From: Clostridiales bacterium | GTDB taxonomy: Bacteria; Bacillota; Clostridia; Christensenellales; Aristaeellaceae | Assembly: GCA_004556985.1 (NCBI GenBank) | Contig: SFFC01000038.1 | Span: 1 to 18,423 of the forward strand | Length of the DNA stretch: 18,423 bases | Direction of reading: 5' to 3' | In this document: positions 8,010 through 14,913 of the stretch, in pieces | Position numbering within the stretch: position 1 is the stretch's first letter | Layout: every line of letters starts with the position of its first letter | The notes under the pieces: generated by a model | Database searches by the model: none | Seen by the model: the letters and a program-made list of their open reading frames with translations, nothing else | Told to the model about the DNA's origin: nothing | Program-made: the position numbers and the translations under genes

Positions 8010-8034
8010 GGATATTCCTCCTTGTGGCTTGCGT

Positions 8035-8066
8035 AAAAAAAGCAGAGGGAACGGACGTCCCTCTGC
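8035..8066 (-). terminator. Terminator hairpin inside the leader of the SGNH hydrolase gene
   Basis: On the minus strand, the stem GCAGAGGGA / TCCCTCTGC (9 perfect pairs, loop CGTCCGT) is followed by seven T. It lies after the promoter (transcription start near 8099) and 25 nt before the start codon. It would end a ~65-nt RNA unless bypassed. It may also stop read-through from argH. Confidence 0.85.
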
Positions 8067-8105
8067 AAAAGAATCGTGGTTTGTCCCTGCGGAAGCCCCA
8101 GGTTC

Positions 8106-8134
8106 ATTATAGGGAAAACCGTTCCCGCTGTCAA
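8106..8134 (-). promoter_or_regulatory. Exact-consensus promoter driving the SGNH leader
   Basis: On the minus strand, TTGACA (8129-8134), exactly 17 nt, TATAAT (8106-8111): both hexamers and the spacer are ideal. It begins about 20 nt past the argH stop codon. Confidence 0.9.
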
Positions 8135-8155
8135 TCGCCCGCAGGGCATTCGCGC

Positions 8156-9541
8156 TTAGCCGATAGAAAAGTCATTCAGGAAGGCCTGGCCCGCCTCGAT
8201 GCTCTCCAGCACGCGCCCGGGCGCGGGGCCGCCGGGCACGTCGCGCAGCGTCAGACAGGCGTGCATGGAGCAGGCCTCGTAGATGTCCGCCTCAAAGAGG
8301 TCGGAGAAGGCTTTGAGCTCCTCAAGCGTCAGGTCGAGAATCGCCTTGTTCTCCTTGACACAGTGCAGCACGAGATGGCCGATGACGGCGTGCGCGTCGC
8401 GGAAGGGCATGCCCTTTTTGACGAGATAATCCGCTGCGTCGGTCGCGTTGGTGAAGCCGCCGGCCGCACCGCGCGCCATATTCTCCGTGTTGAACGTGCA
8501 GGCGGCGAGCATGGCGTTGAAGACGACGAGGGACTTGACGAGCGTGTCCCGCGCGTCAAAGAGCGCCTCCTTGTCCTCCTGCATGTCCTTGTTGTAGGCC
8601 AGGGGGAGGCCCTTGAGCGTCGTCAGCAGGCCGGTCAGGTCGCCGTAAACGCGGCCCGTCTTGCCGCGGATGAGCTCAGCGACGTCGGGGTTCTTCTTCT
8701 GAGGCATGATGGAGGAGCCGGTCGCGTAGGCGTCGTCCATCTCCACGAAACGGAACTCGTGGCTGTTCCAGAGGATCAGCTCCTCGCAGAAGCGGGACAG
8801 ATGCATCATGCACACGGACGCGGCGTAGAGGTAGTCGCAGACGAAGTCGCGGTCGGCCACGCCGTCGAGGCTGTTGAGTGTGATGGCGGAGAAACCGAGC
8901 AGCTCCGCCACGCGCTTGCGGTCGAGCGGATAGGTCGTGCCGGCGAGCGCGCCGGAGCCCAGCGGCATCACGTCCGCATGGGCGAAGACCTCCTTCATGC
9001 GCTGCATGTCGCGGGAGAACATCTGGAAATACGCCATCATGTGATGGCCCAGCGAGATCGGCTGGGCGCGCTGCAGGTGCGTGTAGCCGGGCATGATGGT
9101 CGCCGTATGCTCGCGGGCGATGGAGAGCAGCGTCTCGCAGAGCTCACGCATGAGGCTGGCGGCCTCCTTCGCAGCGTCCTTGACGTACATGCGGCAGTCG
9201 AGCGCAACCTGGTCGTTGCGGCTCCTGCCGGTATGCAGGCGCTTGCCCGCATCGCCGATGCGCTCGATGAGCAGCTTTTCGACGTTCATGTGGATATCTT
9301 CGGCGTCGAGCTCAAAGTGCACCTTACCGGCGGCGATGTCCGCCTCGATGCCCCTGAGCCCCTCGACGATGGCTTTGGCGTCGGCCTCGGAGATGATGCC
9401 CTGCTCGCCGAGCATCGTCGCATGTGCGATGGAGCCAGCGATGTCCTGATGATACAGCCGCTGGTCAAAGGTGATGGAGGAATGGAAGTCGTCGACGAGG
9501 CCGTCGGTCTTCTTTTCAAATCTTCCGCCCCAGAGTTTCAT
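8156..9541 (-). CDS. argH: Argininosuccinate lyase
   Basis: 461 residues, full length, beginning MKLWGGRFEKKTD as in most bacterial ArgH. AGGAGG is 7 nt upstream. Superfamily signatures are present: TGRSRNDQVALD, HLQRAQP at 155-161 (His155 region of the active site), and the flexible catalytic loop GSSIMPQKKNPD at 275-286. The enzyme splits argininosuccinate to arginine and fumarate, the final step of arginine synthesis, as a cytoplasmic tetramer. It lies 67 nt after argG on the same strand, with an intervening hairpin that may lower its expression relative to argG. Confidence 0.97.
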   Translation of the reverse strand: MKLWGGRFEKKTDGLVDDFHSSITFDQRLYHQDIAGSIAHATMLGEQGIISEADAKAIVEGLRGIEADIAAGKVHFELDAEDIHMNVEKLLIERIGDAGKRLHTGRSRNDQVALDCRMYVKDAAKEAASLMRELCETLLSIAREHTATIMPGYTHLQRAQPISLGHHMMAYFQMFSRDMQRMKEVFAHADVMPLGSGALAGTTYPLDRKRVAELLGFSAITLNSLDGVADRDFVCDYLYAASVCMMHLSRFCEELILWNSHEFRFVEMDDAYATGSSIMPQKKNPDVAELIRGKTGRVYGDLTGLLTTLKGLPLAYNKDMQEDKEALFDARDTLVKSLVVFNAMLAACTFNTENMARGAAGGFTNATDAADYLVKKGMPFRDAHAVIGHLVLHCVKENKAILDLTLEELKAFSDLFEADIYEACSMHACLTLRDVPGGPAPGRVLESIEAGQAFLNDFSIG

Positions 9542-9562
9542 AAATTGTCCTCCTGTGATGTG

Positions 9563-9594
9563 AAAAGAGCGGACAGGCGAAGGCTTGTCCGCTC
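9563..9594 (-). terminator. Terminator-like hairpin between argG and argH
   Basis: On the minus strand, GAGCGGACA / TGTCCGCTC (9 perfect pairs, loop of about 10) is followed by TTTT. It sits 14 nt after the argG stop and 21 nt before the argH start. No separate argH promoter is visible downstream of it, so termination must be partial if argH is expressed from the argG promoter. Confidence 0.7.
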
Positions 9595-9608
9595 GAAAGG
9601 ATGGGGGT

Positions 9609-10829
9609 TTACTTTCCGGCCTTCTGCTTCATCAGCGCCTGCACCTTGAGCGGCAGGCCGAAGAGGTTGATGAAGCCGGCGGAATCCTTGTGGCTGTACA
9701 TCTCGCCGGAGTCGCCGAAGGTGGCGATGTCCTCCATGTAGAGGCTGTAGGGCGAGGTCACGCCCGCGCCGATGCAGTTGCCCTTATAGAGCTTGAGCTT
9801 CGCGGTGCCGGTGACGTACTGCTGGGTCACGTCGACGAACGCGGAGAGGCCCTCGCGCAGCGGCGTATACCACAGGCCGTTGTAGACGAGCTCGGCGAAC
9901 TTGATGGCCACCTGCTCCTTGTAGTGGGCGGTGTCGCGGTCGACGGTGATCTCCTCGAGGTTCTTATGGGCGGCGTAGAGGAGCGTTCCGCCAGGGGTCT
10001 CGTACACGCCGCGGGACTTCATGCCCACCAGGCGGTTTTCGACCATGTCGGCGATGCCCACACCGTTGCGCGCGGCGATCTTGTTGCACGTTTCGAGCAG
10101 CGACACGGCATCCATCTTTTCGCCGTTGACGGCGACCGGCACGCCCTGCTCAAAGTCGATGGTCACATACTCGGGCTTGTCCGGCGCGTCCTCGGGATGC
10201 ACGCAGATCAGCGGGAGATCCTTCGGCGGCTCGTTGGCCGGATCCTCGAGGTCGCAGCCCTCATGAGAGAGATGCCAGATGTTGCGGTCCATCGAGTAGG
10301 GGCGGTCCTTCTTGACCGGAACCGGGATGCCGCGCGCGTCGGCATACTCGATCTCCTCCTCGCGGGTCTTGATGTCCCACTCGCGCCAGGGCGCGATGAT
10401 TGGCATATCCGGCGCGAAGGCCTTGATCGTCAGCTCGAAGCGGACCTGGTCGTTGCCCTTGCCTGTGCAGCCGTGGCAGATCGCGTCGCAGCCCTCCGCC
10501 TTGGCGATCTCCACGAGGCGCTTGGCGATCAGCGGGCGTGCAAACGACGTGCCCAGCAGGTATTTGCCCTCGTAGACGGCGCCCGCCTTGAGCGTCGGCC
10601 AGATGAAATCCTCGACGAATTCCTTGCGCAGATCCTCGATATAGAGCTTCTCCGCGCCGGTCTTCTTCGCCTTCTCGTGCAGCGGCTCGAGCTCCTCGCC
10701 CTGGCCGACATCCGCGGCGCAGCAGATGACCGCGCAGCCGTAGTTCTCCTTAAGCCAGGGGATGATGATGGACGTGTCCAGTCCGCCGGAATACGCAAGA
10801 AGCACACGCTTGTACTGCTGATTTGCCAT
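9609..10829 (-). CDS. argG: Argininosuccinate synthase
   Basis: 406 residues. The start MANQQYKRVLLAYSGG is chosen because GGAGGG is 7 nt upstream; an ATG five codons earlier overlaps that site. The ATP-binding P-loop SGGLDTS is at 14-20, and further family blocks follow (GCTGKGNDQVRFE; KTREEEIEYA; YETPGGTLL). The enzyme joins citrulline and aspartate using ATP. With argH it completes arginine synthesis, although the earlier pathway genes are not in the window. The promoter lies in an AT-rich region with ArgR-like half-sites. Confidence 0.97.
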   Translation of the reverse strand: MANQQYKRVLLAYSGGLDTSIIIPWLKENYGCAVICCAADVGQGEELEPLHEKAKKTGAEKLYIEDLRKEFVEDFIWPTLKAGAVYEGKYLLGTSFARPLIAKRLVEIAKAEGCDAICHGCTGKGNDQVRFELTIKAFAPDMPIIAPWREWDIKTREEEIEYADARGIPVPVKKDRPYSMDRNIWHLSHEGCDLEDPANEPPKDLPLICVHPEDAPDKPEYVTIDFEQGVPVAVNGEKMDAVSLLETCNKIAARNGVGIADMVENRLVGMKSRGVYETPGGTLLYAAHKNLEEITVDRDTAHYKEQVAIKFAELVYNGLWYTPLREGLSAFVDVTQQYVTGTAKLKLYKGNCIGAGVTSPYSLYMEDIATFGDSGEMYSHKDSAGFINLFGLPLKVQALMKQKAGK

Positions 10830-10847
10830 GAGAAATCCCTCCATCGG

Positions 10848-10872
10848 CCTGCGCGGCGGTTACGCCGGCAGG
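10848..10872 (-). other. Hairpin in the argG leader
   Basis: On the minus strand, CCTGCCGGCG – TAAC – CGCCGCGCAGG folds into a ~10-bp stem with one bulge. It ends a few bases before the argG ribosome-binding site. There is no T-tract. It could affect mRNA stability or translation; no known riboswitch is recognised. Confidence 0.45.
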
Positions 10873-10896
10873 GTTTGTTTGCTGTTACGATTTGGT

Positions 10897-10925
10897 ATTA
10901 TAGCGCGTCACTCATAAAAATGCAA
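10897..10925 (-). promoter_or_regulatory. argG promoter
   Basis: On the minus strand, TTGCAT (10920-10925), 17 nt, TATAAT (10897-10902). The -35 is weak, as expected for a regulated promoter. The leader is about 60 nt. Confidence 0.65.
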
Positions 10926-10929
10926 GGGT

Positions 10930-11030
10930 ATCGAATGAATATTCCGTCAATCCGGGGATTTTTGTAAAATAAGGTGAATAAAATAGATGAAAATTCGATC
11001 AGAATGGATGCTGAATGTGAATGAGAATGT
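10930..11030. promoter_or_regulatory. Putative ArgR operator cluster in the argG-ruvC gap
   Basis: The gene-free stretch 10830-11184 (355 bp) holds an AT-rich island with TGAAT-type half-sites: TGAATATTC at 10936-10944, TGAATAAAA at 10975-10983, GATGAAAATTCGATC near 10986, and TGAAT at 11012 and 11018. The ARG box of Bacillus-type ArgR is built on TGAAT-AT-rich-ATTCA. None is a perfect box, but the cluster lies directly upstream of the argG -35. The rest of the gap holds the argG leader and the ruvC promoter and leader. Confidence 0.45.
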
Positions 11031-11074
11031 ATAAAATCTGTCGGAATATGCAGAAAACGCCCTTTTTGCGGCGA

Positions 11075-11103
11075 TTGACAGAGGGCATGAAATAGGATAA
11101 ACT
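11075..11103 (+). promoter_or_regulatory. ruvC promoter
   Basis: TTGACA (11075-11080), 17 nt, TAAACT (11098-11103). Transcription should start near 11110. A perfect 16-bp palindrome, GCGCCGCGCGCGGCGC (11150-11165), lies in the leader just before the ruvC ribosome-binding site. Confidence 0.7.
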
Positions 11104-11184
11104 AAATCGATATGAGGCCATGCCCGACGGGCAGGGCACAAATCCGGTTGCGCCGCGCGCGGCGCGGGAAATTCGAGGAGAGCA

Positions 11185-11679
11185 TTGAGAGTTTTGGGCA
11201 TCGACCCCGGCCTGGCGACGATGGGCTGGGGCGTTATCGAGTCGGACGGATATCGCGAGCGCCTGGTGCAGTATGGGGCGGTGATTACCTCGTCCAGGGA
11301 CAGGTTTCCGACGCGGCTGGCCTGCATCGAGCAGGGCGTCAAGGGGCTGATTGAAACCTTCAAGCCGGACGAGATCGCGTTTGAGGAGCTGTTCTTTTCT
11401 AAGAATATCACGACGGGCATACAGGTCGCGGGTGCGCGCGGCGTCGCGCTGGCGGCCTGCCAGGCCTATACGGACATGCTGTTTGAGTATACGCCGATGC
11501 AGATCAAGCAGGCGGTCGTCGGCTACGGCGGCGCGGACAAGCATCAGGTGCAGATGATGGTGCGCATGCTGCTGGGCATCAAGGAGATTCCGCGCCCGGA
11601 CGATGCGGCGGACGCTGTCGCCTGCGCCATCACCCATGCGCATGCCGGCGCGGGGCGCGAGCAGTTCCGCATCAAATGA
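11185..11679 (+). CDS. ruvC: Holliday junction resolvase RuvC
   Basis: 164 residues, starting with TTG (reads RVLGIDPGLATMGWG next); GAGGAG is 4 nt upstream, and no ATG or GTG fits better without losing the conserved N-terminus. Catalytic acidic residues align with Escherichia coli RuvC: Asp7 (GIDPG), Glu67 (AFEELFFSKN), and Asp140 and Asp143 (RPDDAADAVACAITH). RuvC is a dimeric Mg-dependent endonuclease that cuts four-way junctions after RuvAB branch migration. It is the first gene of the ruvC-ruvA-DUF4250-ruvB-queA cluster. Confidence 0.95.
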   Translation: MRVLGIDPGLATMGWGVIESDGYRERLVQYGAVITSSRDRFPTRLACIEQGVKGLIETFKPDEIAFEELFFSKNITTGIQVAGARGVALAACQAYTDMLFEYTPMQIKQAVVGYGGADKHQVQMMVRMLLGIKEIPRPDDAADAVACAITHAHAGAGREQFRIK

Positions 11680-11725
11680 CCGGCGGGCGCGCCTGACAAA
11701 ACGGGAAGACGGACGGGAAAGAGAC

Positions 11726-12325
11726 ATGATTGCATTTATCGAGGGAAAGGTCGCCGAGAAGAACCCCGGCGAGCTGATCATCAGCGCGGGCGGCGTCGGG
11801 TTTTCGCTGCTCTGCTCGAGCACGACGCTCGCCGCCGCGCCCGGCATGGGCGAAAGCTGGCGCTGCTACACGGTGATGAACGTGCGCGAGGACGCGATGG
11901 AGCTTTTCGGCTTTGCGACCAAGCAGGAGCGGGAGATGTTCAGGCGGCTGTGCATGGTGACGGGCGTGGGCGCGAAGACGGCGCTGGGCGTGCTCTCCGC
12001 GCTGCCGCTGCGCGACCTTTCCGTCGCGATCGTCACAGGCGACGTCGCCGCGCTCTCCCGCGCGCCGGGCATCGGCAAGAAGACGGCGCAGCGCATCGTT
12101 CTGGAGCTCAAGGACAAGGTCGAGCAGCAGGATGTCGCTACCGCGCCGGGCGGCTTGCCCGCTCCCGCGCCCGCGGGCAGCGCGCAGCAGGAGGCGCAGG
12201 CCGCCCTGCAGGCGCTCGGCTATACCTCCGCGGAGGCGGCGCGGGCGATCAACCTCGTGCGCGACCAGGCGGATTCGACGGATAAGCTCATCATGCTCGC
12301 GCTGCGGCAGATGGGCAGCCTGTGA
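11726..12325 (+). CDS. ruvA: Holliday junction branch migration protein RuvA
   Basis: 199 residues, starting MIAFIEGKVAEKN, the canonical N-terminus, 46 nt after ruvC; the ribosome-binding site is weak (GGGAAAG). It has an N-terminal OB-fold (1-63), two helix-hairpin-helix motifs (VTGVGAKTAL and APGIGKKTAQR), a Pro/Ala-rich flexible linker (about 140-152), and the C-terminal domain III (EAQAALQALGYTSAEA…) that contacts RuvB. It binds the junction as a tetramer and loads RuvB rings. An upstream in-frame extension overlapping ruvC is not used. Confidence 0.95.
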   Translation: MIAFIEGKVAEKNPGELIISAGGVGFSLLCSSTTLAAAPGMGESWRCYTVMNVREDAMELFGFATKQEREMFRRLCMVTGVGAKTALGVLSALPLRDLSVAIVTGDVAALSRAPGIGKKTAQRIVLELKDKVEQQDVATAPGGLPAPAPAGSAQQEAQAALQALGYTSAEAARAINLVRDQADSTDKLIMLALRQMGSL

Positions 12326-12349
12326 CGGGCAGAGGAGGAGGAAAACGGG

Positions 12350-12523
12350 ATGCTTCCCAGCGATCCGATCATGCTGCTGAGCGTGGTGAACATGAAGCTG
12401 CGGGACCGGTATGCCTCGCTCGACGCGCTGTGCGAGGATATGGACGAGGACCGCGCGGATATCGAGAGCAGGCTGGCCGAGGCCGGCTATCAATACGATG
12501 AGGCGGCGAACCGATTTGCCTGA
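12350..12523 (+). CDS. DUF4250 family small protein
   Basis: 57 residues beginning MLPSDPIMLLSVVNMKLRD, with AGAGGAGGAG about 9 nt upstream. It is too short for ordinary ORF cut-offs. It matches the pattern I recall for DUF4250 (MLP.DP.MLLS.VN.KLRD…LD.LC.D…..L…L...GY.YD...N.F), a family of ~60-residue Firmicutes proteins with no assigned function. It is probably a compact helical protein resembling a DNA-binding helix-turn-helix unit, but that is inference. It lies 24 nt after ruvA and 35 nt before ruvB, in line with the operon, so it is co-transcribed with the junction-migration genes. Confidence 0.85.
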   Translation: MLPSDPIMLLSVVNMKLRDRYASLDALCEDMDEDRADIESRLAEAGYQYDEAANRFA

Positions 12524-12558
12524 GGGCGGACGGCTTGCCCTGAAGAGGTGAGAAGAAG

Positions 12559-13608
12559 ATGGAAGAGGAACGCCTTGTGATGAGCGGCTTCCGCGAGGAA
12601 GAGGACGAGCAGGAGAGCAGCCTGCGCCCCAAGACGCTGCGCGAATACGTCGGCCAGCAGGCCGTCAAGGACAGCCTGAACATCTACATTCAGGCAGCGC
12701 GCCAGAGGCGGGATTCGCTTGACCACATCCTGCTCTACGGCCCGCCCGGCCTGGGCAAGACGACGCTCGCGGGCATCGTCGCCAGCGAGATGGGGCAGAA
12801 CATCCGCGTCACCAGCGGCCCGGCGATCGAGCGCGCGGGCGATCTGGCGAGCATCCTGACCAACCTCTCCAGCGGCGACGTGCTCTTCATCGACGAGATT
12901 CACAGGCTGTCGCATGCGGTGGAGGAGGTGCTCTACCCGGCGATGGAGGATTACGCGCTGGACATCATGATCGGCAAGGGGCCGAGCGCGCGCAGCATCC
13001 GGCTGGATCTGCCCAAGTTCACGCTCATCGGCGCGACGACGCGTGCGGGTTCCCTGTCCGCGCCGCTGCGCGACCGCTTCGGTATCATCTTCCGTTTGCA
13101 GATGTATACGACGGAGGAGCTCATGCAGATCGTGCATCATTCGGCCTCCGTGCTGGGCATCGAGGCGGAGGAGGACGGTGTGCGTGAGATTGCGCGCCGC
13201 AGCCGCGGCACGCCGCGCATCGTCAACCGGCTCCTCAAGCGCGTGCGCGACTACGCGCAGGTGCGCGGCGACGGCGTGATCACCTGCCGGATGGCGCGCG
13301 AGGCGCTGACGCTGCTGGATGTGGACGAGCTGGGGCTTGACCGCGTCGACCGCGCGATTCTGACGACGATGATGAAGAAGTTCGGCGGCCGCCCGGTGGG
13401 CCTGGATACGCTCGCGGCGACGACCGGCGAAGACGCCGTGACGATCGAGGACGTCTACGAGCCGTATCTCATGCAGCTCGGCTTCATCATGCGTACACCT
13501 CGCGGACGCATCTGCACGCAGGCCGCCTATGACCATATGAAGATCCCGATGCCCCAGGAGGCCCGCACGGGCGGCAGAATCGAGGGGCAGACGTCGCTGC
13601 TCGACTGA
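12559..13608 (+). CDS. ruvB: Holliday junction branch migration ATPase RuvB
   Basis: 349 residues; start ATG with GAGGTGAG upstream. N-terminal RuvB signature LRPKTLREYVGQQ, Walker A GPPGLGKTTL (61-70), Walker B VLFIDEIHRL (DEIH 112-115), sensor/RuvB motif GATTRAGSLSAPLRDRFG, then a winged-helix C-terminus with SRGTPRIVNRLLKRVRD and the terminal PRGR element. It is a hexameric AAA+ motor that drives branch migration with RuvA. The N-terminal extension (MEEERLVMSGFREEEDEQESS) is acidic, as in many Firmicutes RuvB. Confidence 0.97.
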   Translation: MEEERLVMSGFREEEDEQESSLRPKTLREYVGQQAVKDSLNIYIQAARQRRDSLDHILLYGPPGLGKTTLAGIVASEMGQNIRVTSGPAIERAGDLASILTNLSSGDVLFIDEIHRLSHAVEEVLYPAMEDYALDIMIGKGPSARSIRLDLPKFTLIGATTRAGSLSAPLRDRFGIIFRLQMYTTEELMQIVHHSASVLGIEAEEDGVREIARRSRGTPRIVNRLLKRVRDYAQVRGDGVITCRMAREALTLLDVDELGLDRVDRAILTTMMKKFGGRPVGLDTLAATTGEDAVTIEDVYEPYLMQLGFIMRTPRGRICTQAAYDHMKIPMPQEARTGGRIEGQTSLLD

Positions 13609-13634
13609 GGCTGAACCATAAAAGAAGGAAGACC

Positions 13635-14684
13635 ATGAAGACATCCGATTTTAACTACGAGCTGCCCGAGGAGCTCATCGCGCAGACCCCGGCGCAGCCG
13701 CGTGACAGCAGCCGCCTGCTCGTCTACCATCGCGACAGCGGGGAGATCGAGCACCGCGTGTTCCGCGATGTGATCGACTACCTGAATCCCGGCGACGTGC
13801 TCGTCGTCAATCAGACGCGCGTTATTCCCGCGCGGCTCTACGGCGTCAAGGAGGGCACGGGCGGCGCGATCGAGTTTCTGCTGCTGCGCCGGCTGAACCT
13901 GACGGATTGGGAGGTCATTCTCAAGCCCGGTAAAAAGGCAAAACCCGGCGCGCGCTTCGTCTTCGGCGAGGGCGAGCTGGTCGCCGAGATCCTGACCGTC
14001 AGCGAGGACGGCGGGCGCACGGTGCGCTTTTTCTACGAGGGCGTCTTTGAGGACGTGCTCGACCGGCTGGGGCAGATGCCGCTGCCGCCCTACATCCACG
14101 AAAAGCTCGAGGACAAAACCCGCTATCAGACCGTCTATGCGAAGGTGGACGGAAGCGCCGCTGCGCCGACGGCGGGCTTGCACTTTACGCCCGAGCTCCT
14201 TGAGCGCATCCGGCAAAAGGGCATCGAGGTCGTGCCGGTGCTGCTGCATGTCGGCCTGGGTACGTTCCGCCCCGTCAAGGAGGAGGACGTCGCCGACCAC
14301 CACATGCACAGCGAGTATTACGAGGTCACGCCGGAGCAGGCGGAGAGGATCAACGCGGCGCGTGCGCGCGGCGGGCGGATCGTCTGCGTCGGCACGACGA
14401 GCGTGCGCACGCTGGAGACCGTCGCCACGGAGGACGGCGTCGTCCACCCCGGAAGCGGCTTTACGCAGATCTTCATCACCCCGGGCGTCAAAATCAAGGC
14501 GGTCGACGCGCTGATCACGAATTTCCATCTGCCGCAAAGCACGCTGCTGATGCTGATCTCCGCGCTGATGGGCCGGGAAAACGCGCTGCATACCTACGAG
14601 ATCGCCGTCAGGGAGCGCTATCGCTTCTTCAGCTTTGGGGATGCGATGATGATCACGGGCAGAGCGCCGGAAACGGAATCCTGA
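13635..14684 (+). CDS. queA: S-adenosylmethionine:tRNA ribosyltransferase-isomerase QueA
   Basis: 349 residues, family length. Start MKTSDFNYELPEELIAQTP with AGAAGGAAG upstream, 26 nt after ruvB. Conserved blocks: RDSSRLLVY, GDVLVVNQTRVIPARL, GGAIEFLLLR, LPPYIHE, YQTVYAKVDGSAAAPTAGLHF and the late block HLPQSTLLMLISAL. QueA transfers the ribosyl part of SAM to preQ1 in tRNA, forming epoxyqueuosine. A ruvB-queA order is common in Firmicutes, usually followed by tgt; here tgt is absent and the operon ends with the structured element. Confidence 0.96.
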   Translation: MKTSDFNYELPEELIAQTPAQPRDSSRLLVYHRDSGEIEHRVFRDVIDYLNPGDVLVVNQTRVIPARLYGVKEGTGGAIEFLLLRRLNLTDWEVILKPGKKAKPGARFVFGEGELVAEILTVSEDGGRTVRFFYEGVFEDVLDRLGQMPLPPYIHEKLEDKTRYQTVYAKVDGSAAAPTAGLHFTPELLERIRQKGIEVVPVLLHVGLGTFRPVKEEDVADHHMHSEYYEVTPEQAERINAARARGGRIVCVGTTSVRTLETVATEDGVVHPGSGFTQIFITPGVKIKAVDALITNFHLPQSTLLMLISALMGRENALHTYEIAVRERYRFFSFGDAMMITGRAPETES

Positions 14685-14692
14685 TGCTGAGT

Positions 14693-14848
14693 TGCTTTTC
14701 TGCGAGCGAAGCGAAGAGGGGGTTTGGGGATGAAATCCCCAAGCGGGTCATAGGGCGGCGGCCCTATCGTTCCAAATCAATTCAAAATCGGTAGTCTCAG
14801 AGCAGGCCGCAGAGCGGCCTACGATTGAGACGGGTTGGATTCGCCAAA
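14693..14848 (+). repeat. Structured intergenic element, copy 1 (3' of queA)
   Basis: About 156 nt with a matching copy in reverse orientation at 16298-16452. Ordered stems: A, TTGGGGAT-GAA-ATCCCCAA (14724-14742); B, ATAGGGC-GGCG-GCCCTAT (14750-14767); C, nested, with outer GTCTCA/TGAGAC (14794-14799 and 14826-14831) and inner AGGCCGC-AGA-GCGGCCT (14804-14820). It begins 9 nt after the queA stop and runs in the same sense. No ORF and no T-tract. Family unknown to me. Confidence 0.9.
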
Positions 14849-14860
14849 AAAGGACATACG

Positions 14861-14896
14861 AAAAGCCGCTTCCCGGCATCCCCGGGAGCGGCTTTT
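14861..14896. terminator. Bidirectional terminator between queA and the M18 gene
   Basis: AAAAGCCGCT / AGCGGCTTTT with inner CCCGG pairing gives T-tails on both strands. It is 18 nt after the aminopeptidase stop and also the first standard terminator beyond queA. Confidence 0.9.
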
Positions 14897-14913
14897 GCGC
14901 GTTAAAGAAGGAA

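Noticed and set aside
8035..8134. Known riboswitch (preQ1, guanidine, fluoride or THF) in the SGNH leader
   Set aside because: None of the conserved cores I know for these classes could be matched to the leader sequence.
8024..10967. Plus-strand open frames of 541 and 460 codons over argH and argG
   Set aside because: They are antisense to full-length, motif-complete argH and argG and have no ribosome-binding site or recognisable domain.
11112..11354. 80-codon plus-strand ORF starting in the ruvC leader
   Set aside because: It overlaps the conserved ruvC N-terminus in another frame and encodes low-complexity sequence without a ribosome-binding site.
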